DNA from: Heterocephalus glaber
Taxonomy: Eukaryota > Chordata > Mammalia > Rodentia > Bathyergidae
Length of the DNA: 64,000 nucleotides
Reading direction: 5' to 3'
NCBI RefSeq assembly: GCF_000247695.1
Contig: NW_004624748.1
Span: 1,427,278 to 1,491,277, forward strand
Part shown: positions 57,780 to 64,000 of the stretch, in pieces
How the letters are laid out: each line of letters begins with the position of its first letter
Position numbering within the stretch: the first letter of the stretch is position 1
Translations under genes and position numbers: made by a program
Notes under the pieces: generated by a model
Told to the model about the DNA's origin: nothing
The model's database searches: none
What the model saw: the letters and a program-made list of their open reading frames with translations, nothing else

Positions 57780-58450
57780 GACCACTGGCTTGAACGCTTT
57801 GTTGTCAACAGCATGAAAAATGAACAGAGGCTGAGGAACTGTTCAGATTAAAGGCAACTAAAGAAAGGCCATGCTGAAGCATATGCAATGGATTCTATGC
57901 TAGGAGAAAAAGTTGCTATTAAGGATATTACTGGAAATCTGACACAATTGAAACATGGAAAAAATGGAGTAAAAATACTGCACCACCAATAAATTTCCTC
58001 TTGTGGTGGCCATATGATGGATCGGTAAGAGATTACTCTTGTTTTTTGGAAATACACAAAGTGTTCAAGGGGGTGGGGAAAAAATGGGTATATATGCCTG
58101 AAGACTGAAAGCAAGCCAGTATGGTGGTACACACCTGTGATCCCAACTACGTAGAAGGCTGGAGGCAGAAGGATCTCAAGTTTAACCCCAGCCTGTGTAA
58201 CTTAATGAGACCCTGTTTCAAAATTAAACATACACACACAAAGTGATGAAGTGTTTAATAGCTCAGTGGTAGAGCACTTGTCTACCATGTGCAATGCCCT
58301 GGGTTCAAGCCCAGTTGGGGGAGGGAGAAGTAAATGTAACAAAAGGTTAAAAACTGATGAATCTGGATAAAAGGTATTATAGAACTTCTCTTTATTATTC
58401 TTTAACCTTATCTTTTGAAATAATTTCAAAATAAAAAGTTTGTTTTTTAA
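57780..58450 (+). mobile_element. Old interspersed repeat 3' end, probably LINE-derived
   Basis: CTGAGGAACTGTTCAGATTA, then AAGGCAACTAAAG and ATGGATTCTATGCTAGGAGA, and after the B4 insertion AACTGATGAATCTGGATAAA and GAAATAATTTCAAAATAAAA. This phrase order is one I know from an old mammal-wide repeat ending in AAATAATTTCAAAATAAAAAG; I cannot name the subfamily. Confidence 0.5.
58115..58320 (+). mobile_element. B4-type SINE dimer inside an older repeat
   Basis: GCCAGTATGGTGGTACACAC, CTGTGATCCCAACTACGTAG, GAGACCCTGTTTCAAAATTA, then a short CA run and an ID half with the full GCTCAGTGGTAGAGCACTTG and CCCTGGGTTCAAGCCCAG. Confidence 0.88.
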
Positions 58451-58454
58451 AACC

Positions 58455-58620
58455 CCTTTGAGGGGGTAGCACAAGTAAATTTTTCAGGGTGATGGTATGT
58501 TTGTTTTCTGGATTGTGGTGATATTTCAGCAATATATGCATACATCAAAACTTTCCAAATCATATACTTTAATTATATACAGATTATATATGCCAGTTAT
58601 TCCTTAATAAAGCTATTTCA
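58455..58620 (+). mobile_element. Old L1 3' UTR end
   Basis: AATTTTTCAGGGTGATGGTA, TTCTGGATTGTGGTGATATT, CATACATCAAAACTTTCCAA and TTATTCCTTAATAAAGCTAT are the typical order at the 3' end of old L1M-type elements. The CA repeat follows the tail. Confidence 0.75.
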
Positions 58621-58621
58621 C

Positions 58622-58622
58622 G

Positions 58623-58660
<38 letters not shown>

Positions 58661-58661
58661 A
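58622..58661 (+). repeat. (CA)n microsatellite in an L1 tail
   Basis: About 40 bp of CA with one CAAA interruption at the end of the old L1. Confidence 0.95.
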
Positions 58662-60666
58662 ACCTTGCAGGGTGCTGCAAATCCTCCTGGGTGCTCTGAC
58701 AACTTCTCAACAACCTATGTCACAGTGCTGGCCCTCTCATACATTTTTTTCCTTCTCTCCCACGTTCGCTGTGTTCCTGTGCTTGTCCTCTTCAAGCTAT
58801 TTCCACTTCCTAGAACAGTGCTGGTAGAATTTGTTCTCTTATGATCTAAACTCAACCTTAGTTGTGCCAGGTCACATGCTCAGTTAGAAGCCCTGTCTCC
58901 TCATCTATGAAATGGGGACAAGACCAAATACTGACAAGGTAAAAAAGAGAACTTCGGGGTGGTTGTGGATCAGCAAGGGACACAGAATGTACAAGTTAAG
59001 TATGCCCTATCTGCAATGCTTCAAAATCTGAAGCTTGCTTTCTGAGTGCCACGTTAATGCTTAAAGTTTCATATTTCTGATTTTAACATTAGAGGTGCCA
59101 ACCCTGTACTTTGTACACTGAAATAATACAAAACACGTTAAGTGTCATTACCTCCACCTGTCTAAAGTCCTGCACGCTCAATCTTCTTCACAAAGTTGTT
59201 CCCAAGGTGCCTCGCCACAAAAACAGATCCCGCCTGTGCATCCATCTTTTATGTGACAGTCAAAGTCCTGCTCATCAAGAGTTCAATATTTGAATTCCGT
59301 AAAGTGTTGAACTACAGTTAACATGTCCTCACTGGCTTTAATCTCTGTGGTTCAGAGCTGCCCAGCAGCAAGTCATACAAATCACAGCCCTGTTGTGAAC
59401 ATTTTAAACCAGAGGCCTAGCCAACAAACACTAAGAAGTAGTTGAAATGATGAGCTGCCTCAGACCACACAAACTGTATAGATAGATGAGGCATATGCTC
59501 ACCAGTGGTTGTGGGTCTTGGCTAAAACCTGGGAGGAGACCATAGATCTAAGGATTCCTTATAGGGCACTGGGCTCTGTAAGAAGCTCCAGATGAGAGGG
59601 TTTAGGACAATTCAATAACATTCTCAAATCAGAGGACCTAGAATACAGATGAGAACCAGCAGTCAGGAAGATTCTGGACAGAATCAGTAGCCAGGTTTAT
59701 GTTTTCCTTGCACTCAGCACTCAAACCCATCAATAAACAGCATAGTAACCTTTAATTACATCGCATTTACTATTATTAAATAATGCCCACTACTTTTAAA
59801 AAACTGATAGTACCTTTTGTCCTTCTACCTCCCAAAAAAAATCAGAAAAGGTTTAAAATGTCAGTAACCCAGCCAGGAACCCCAGTCCTGCCACAATGCT
59901 GGGCATTTTGTTCTAGGAATTCAACCACTACTAATTAAAGAGCAAGGGGAACTGAAACTCTGAGAATCTCTGATTACACAGAAATCTGGGTGTAGTTTTT
60001 ACAGGCATGCCAAGGGGAATCTTCTGAAAAAGTCTAGAGCTCTTTTATTTTTTTCCTTTTGTTTCTACTATAGAGCAAGTTATTTGTCAACATTAGAAAA
60101 GCCAGGAAAGGCTTGTCCTGTGATGATGGTCTGCAAACCATAGAAAAGAACCTAAAATGATCTATTTTTCCCTTGAAGTACTGTGAAGGCCACATGCTTT
60201 GACAACAGAACTCTGTCATTCTCTTTGTTGATACCTTTTTAATTTCTTAAATGGAAGGGAAGACATTTTGAGACACAACACCAAGATTCCCTCTGGGCAC
60301 TATGTTGCAAAAGGATTCAGGACAAGACAGGAAGGCAAAAGGCCTCCATACAGGCATCACCTAAGCACCCCAGAAAGGTGCCAGGGGAATTTTCTGCCTA
60401 ACATAAATTATGTTGTAGGAGAGGCTACATGAAAAGGAATTAGCCATTGTTGCAAATAAAAATGAAACACGTATAAACTAATTATTGCCAAAGCATGCCC
60501 CAGAGTTCTCACTGGAGTAGAACCAACACAGACTGGATTGGGGTCCTGAAGCAGTGAGCAGTGTCTTGGAGAAGAAAACCCCACTACAAGGTTTTATACT
60601 TCAACTTTTCTCCAGTTTAAGTTTAGAGCCACCATTCAATAAAACATGGATGTGCCCTCATAGTAA
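58662..60666. other. Unique sequence with a possible MIR relic
   Basis: 58830-58945 has MIR-like text (CCCTGTCTCCTCATCTATGA then AATGGGGAC). No gene or other repeat recognised. Confidence 0.45.
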
Positions 60667-60865
60667 ATACCAAAATTAACTCAAAAGGATCAAATATCCA
60701 AACCTAAGACCTCATACTGAACTATTAAAAGAAAACAAACATAAATCTTTGTGACCTTGGATTAGGCAACAGTTTCTTACACAAAAAGCACAAGCAACAG
60801 CAACAACAAAAAAAACTGGATGTCATAAAAATTAAAAGTTTTGTGCTTCAAAGAACACTACCAAT
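60667..60865 (+). mobile_element. Old L1 ORF2 fragment, 5' part of a split element
   Basis: ACCAAAATTAACTCAAAAGG, GTGACCTTGGATTAGGCAAC, AAAAGCACAAGCAACAGCAA, AAAGTTTTGTGCTTCAAAGA are recognisable L1 ORF2 text. The continuation is found at 61568. Confidence 0.82.
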
Positions 60866-61316
60866 ATTTATTTGCATACCCACGGTCACAGTAGCATTAT
60901 TCATAACAGCCAAAAGATGAAGCAACCCGTGTTCACCAACAAATAAATGAGATATATACAAACAATAAAATGATACGTGCCACACCTGAGAGACATTATG
61001 CTAAGTAAAAGAAACCAATCATAAAGGACAAATATTGTACCATTCCACTAGAAAGTATCCATTATAAAGTACCTACATCAGTCAAATTCGTAGGAGCAGA
61101 AAGTAGAATGGTAGTTGTCAAGGAGTAGAGGAGAAAATGGGAATTTAATGTTTAATGGAATCAGAGCTTCAATTTTACAAAATGAAGAGTTCTGGCTGGT
61201 GATAATGGTTGTACCATAATGTTAAATACTTAACACTACTGAACAAGTACAACTAAATTAGTTAAGATGGTTTATTTTATGTGTATTTTAACACAGTTTT
61301 TTTAAAAGGGCAGTGT
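60866..61316 (+). mobile_element. Second old L1 3' end lying within the first
   Basis: CACAGTAGCATTATTCATAA, CAGCCAAAAGATGAAGCAAC, GAGACATTATGCTAAGTAAA, AAGTAGAATGGTAGTTGTCA and GAGTTCTGGCTGGTGATAAT are L1 ORF2-end and 3' UTR text, out of order relative to both neighbours. This fits insertion of one L1 into another. Confidence 0.7.
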
Positions 61317-61349
61317 AGCATCATCAAAATAATAAAAAGCCACTCATAG

Positions 61350-61556
61350 AGCCAGGTGTGGTGGTGCACACCTGTGATCCCAAGCTACCTGCGGGCTGAA
61401 GGAGGAGGACCATAAGTTCCATGCCAGGATGGGCAACTCAACAAGATTCTGTTTCAAAATAAAATAAAAAGGGCTGGGGATGTAACTTGGTGACAGAGCA
61501 CTTACCCGCCATTGTGTGAGACCGTGGGCTCAACCCTCCTGTAAGGCCTGGGGGGC
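61350..61556 (+). mobile_element. B4-type SINE dimer in old L1
   Basis: GAGCCAGGTGTGGTGGTGCA, CACCTGTGATCCCAAGCTAC, AGATTCTGTTTCAAAATAAA, then GGGCTGGGGATGTAACTTGG and GGTGACAGAGCACTTACCCG. Confidence 0.88.
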
Positions 61557-61908
61557 ACACAACCCACAAAACTGGAAAAATCATTTGTAAATCATGTGTG
61601 TGATAAGAAGGGCTTATACATAGAAATGTAAAAATACACTCTTAAAACTCAGTAATAATACAATTTACAAATGGGCAAATGATCTGAACAGATATTTCTC
61701 CAAAGAAAAAATTTCCAATAAGCACTAAAGATGCTCAACTTCATTAGTCACAAGAAAATGGGAAACAAAACCATGGCAAGATACTACACTTCATACCCAC
61801 CAGAGTGGTTCTTTAACAAGTGGCGCAGAGATCCTTAAATGTTACATAAAAGGAGTAAAATGACACAGCTGTTTTGGAAAACAGTGCAGTAGTTCCTCAA
61901 AAGGTTAA

Positions 61909-62100
61909 ACACCTGTAACTGCAACTACTTGGGAGGCTGAGGAAGAAGGAGCTTAAGTTCAAAGCCATTCTGGGAAACTTAGCAACAACTATCTAAAAAT
62001 AAAAATTTTGAAGAGTGAGAAATGTAGCTCAGTGCTAAAGCACTCTCCTAGCATGAGTGAGGCCCTGGGTTCAAGCTCCAGTACCACCAAAAAGAAAAAA
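61909..62100 (+). mobile_element. 5'-truncated B4-type SINE dimer in old L1
   Basis: Starts inside the B1 (ACCTGTAACTGCAACTACTT), then TGGGAGGCTGAGGAAGAAGG, AACTTAGCAACAACTATCTA, and an ID half (AAATGTAGCTCAGTGCTAAA, CCCTGGGTTCAAGCTCCAGT). Rough flanking match AAAAGGTTAAACAC / AAAAGTTACACA. Confidence 0.87.
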
Positions 62101-62162
62101 GTTACACATACAGTAGCGCATGTGACCCAGAAATTAGGTAGAAAACCAAGCCAAGAAAAATG

Positions 62163-62262
62163 AAAACATGGGCTGGGAATTTAGCTCAGCAGCACCGAAC
62201 CTGCCTCGAAAGCACAATGTCCTGAGTTTGATCCCAGGTATAAAAAAAATAAATAAAAACAT
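62163..62262 (+). mobile_element. Young ID-like SINE in old L1, short TSD
   Basis: Body about 62170-62255: GGGCTGGGAATTTAGCTCAG, CACCGAACCTGCCTCGAAAG, GAGTTTGATCCCAGGTA, A/T tail. AAAACAT at both 62163-62169 and 62256-62262. Confidence 0.88.
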
Positions 62263-62434
62263 ATGTGCAAAGAAAAGCTGCACAGGAAAGATCACAGCAA
62301 CATTATTCATAATAACACCAATAAACTCTGTGGACAACTTACATGTCCATGAACTAATAAATGAATGAATAAAATGTAGTTGCTTCCATAAAATGGACTA
62401 TTATTTATCAATAAAAAGGAATGCTTCAACATGA

Positions 62435-62481
62435 ATGAACCTTGAAAATGTTAAGCTAAGGATGAACCTTGAAAATGTTAA
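62435..62481 (+). repeat. 27-bp-period tandem duplication in old L1
   Basis: ATGAACCTTGAAAATGTTAA occurs at 62435-62454 and again at 62462-62481. Confidence 0.95.
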
Positions 62482-62745
62482 AAAGAAACCAGCCAGCAAA
62501 GACTACTATATATTATATGACACTATTTATGTGAGATGTCCAGAAGAGGTAAATTAACTGACACAGAAAGGTGAGGAGTAGTTGCCTAGGGCTTGGGGGG
62601 TGGATGGATGGAGTGGCTAGTAATGGGCATGAGTTTCTTTCAGAAGTGATGAATATATTCAAAAACTGTGAATATTAAAAACTAACTGAATGGATGAACT
62701 GTATGTGAAAATTTCAATAAAACCTATGAAAAAAATGAGTATATC

Positions 62746-64000
62746 TTTACCCAATCTACTAAAAGATACCTACTTTCAAATGGCAAAAGAACTCAAAGTC
62801 TCTTTATAATCAATACTAGAAAGTCAAATGTCCCTTAGCACAGGGATACATCAGTAGTAACGCACATTGTACATACTTTGTCACACACTCAGAGTCATAA
62901 AAAGTTATGAAGTACTACACCAAACAAACATTCACAAAAAAGTTAGTTCTTGAATATCAAATTATTAGCCCACACTTAGGTTTATGACAGAATATCAAAA
63001 CTTGAGATTTCATGTTATTTTACAGCAAAATTAAAGGAAGTTTCACTTTTCTAATAAAGCTGCCCATGACAAAGAGCTTTCACAGTGACACCATAAAGCA
63101 TGGCTTTGTGTTGGAGTCATCTGCAAGAGAGAACTCAGCAATTTAACCAGTTCCTGTTACAAGACTCACATAACAAGCACACATAATAATCACCTTGCTA
63201 TACAGGTAAAACAAACCTCACTTAGATATTAACAAATAAACAGTACTATATTCAACAAACTGAATACAAACCTAGGAAGCTGCAGGAGAAAACACACAAT
63301 TTGTAAATCACTGTAAGTATATTAAGAAAGGTGGCTTTAGTCCCAAATAAAACAAAAATCTCTACAAATTCAACTTAGCAACGTTCACTAAAACCTAAAC
63401 CTCTACACCTAACTCACATCATTTATGATTCATAGCCAATTACACATATAAAACATCTTCCCTGTGGGGCATCTGGCATTGTTCTACCTGCCTGAGATGA
63501 AATTATCAGACACAGGAGGAGCTTACAAAAGAGCCTCCCAATAAAGAAGCCAAGAGGCCTCCATCCACACTCACTAAAAAAAGTTTAGAAAAACATTATT
63601 TCCTATCATTTTGCTTCCTCAGTTCCTAGGAAGACAGAAAAGAGTGAACTGACAGCAAATTTTCTTGCAGGCTACTAAATATCTGCAGCTTTACAAAACC
63701 ATACATCCATTCATTACCAGTTTCTTTTAATATTTAAGGGGAAATTAAATGTTTCTAATAAAGATCCCTTTAACACAGAGGACAACTTTTAAAGACTCAC
63801 TTCACAGTTTAATACTGCCAACTGTGGGGAGAAGAAGACATCATAGACACAGTTGAGGACTTTTTTTTTTTAATCTGGGTCAGTTTTGTCTTTACTCAGT
63901 TTCACAACCTCTTGTGAAACACTACTGACATTTCTGCAATCAGTTTATAATCCTTGAACAAATACTCTGTTAAACCCATACTGAAAATATTTTCAGAACA
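62746..64000. other. Unique sequence, no gene seen
   Basis: AT-rich; no recognised repeat, RNA or convincing open frame to the end of the window. An isolated T12 run is near 63861. Confidence 0.45.

Larger units (their letters stand above)
61568..62745 (+). mobile_element. Old L1, ORF2 3' part and 3' UTR
   Basis: TTTGTAAATCATGTGTGTGA, AATTTACAAATGGGCAAATG, ACAGATATTTCTCCAAAGAA, GATGCTCAACTTCATTAGTC, then after two SINEs CATTATTCATAATAACACCA, ACATGAATGAACCTTGAAAA, and a 3' UTR ending TCAATAAAACCTATGAAAAA. It picks up where 60667-60865 stops. Many indels, no reading frame left. Confidence 0.85.

Noticed and set aside
57140..57780. C/T-rich segment with overlapping open frames, considered as an exon or ERV piece
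   Set aside because: No protein resemblance on either strand, no LTR motifs and no splice pattern.
1..64000. CRISPR arrays, bacterial operons, phage or plasmid features
   Set aside because: Composition, SINE/LINE content and microsatellites are those of a mammalian nuclear genome; no spaced direct-repeat array exists.

Overview
This window looks like non-coding DNA from a rodent nuclear genome, either intergenic or deep intronic. Most of the recognisable sequence is retrotransposon. Three SINE types place it in rodents: B1-like (7SL-derived) elements, ID-like (tRNA-Ala-derived) elements, and B1+ID dimers of the B4 type. The dominant young ID subfamily reads GATTTAGCTCAGTGGTTCCG, differs from the classic rodent ID (GTAGAGCGC at the same place) and is not one I know from mouse, rat, guinea pig or squirrel. 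My guess is a castorimorph such as beaver; that is inference. I find no protein-coding exon that I would defend. The open frames are 60-150 codons, lack family resemblance, and many are SINE or L1 translations or run through N.

Layout. 1-225 is the 3' end of an L1. About 650-5300 is mostly unique sequence with MIR-like relics and one young SINE. 5275-12800 has a cluster of young SINEs, several with perfect target-site duplications (TSDs), including a head-to-tail pair inside one TSD. 14342-14649 is a MaLR-type solo LTR, and 15372-15402 is a perfect 14-bp-arm hairpin. 16472-17618 holds a short hAT-like MITE, an L1 3' end split by a B1, and a young SINE. 17633-27400 is sparse. 28388-28890 is a mariner transposase relic whose 3' end occurs twice in inverted orientation. 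31096-31195 is a 100-N gap between SINE pieces. 33135-33870 holds a second MITE, a B1 with a CA repeat, and a second DDE transposase relic. 38342-38408 is a 39-nt piece of 5S rRNA without a tail inside a perfect 14-bp duplication. 39379-39730 is another LTR. 43370-50755 is SINE-rich and ends in the third MITE copy. 51007-54860 is one L1 insertion containing a 910-N gap and a broken ORF2. 55670-58620 has several B4 dimers and old L1 3' ends. 60667-62745 is an old L1 broken up by another L1 and several SINEs.

Nothing here acts as an operon or pathway. The organising theme is L1-driven retroposition (SINEs, the 5S piece and L1 itself share A-rich tails and/or 13-16 bp TSDs) on top of older DNA transposons (hAT-like MITEs, mariner) and mammal-wide MIR and LTR relics. 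Every L1 piece I recognised lies on the + strand. The items most worth a second look are the three-copy, about 80-bp MITE family and the tailless 5S retropseudogene. All alignments were done by eye, and element ends without a TSD are approximate.
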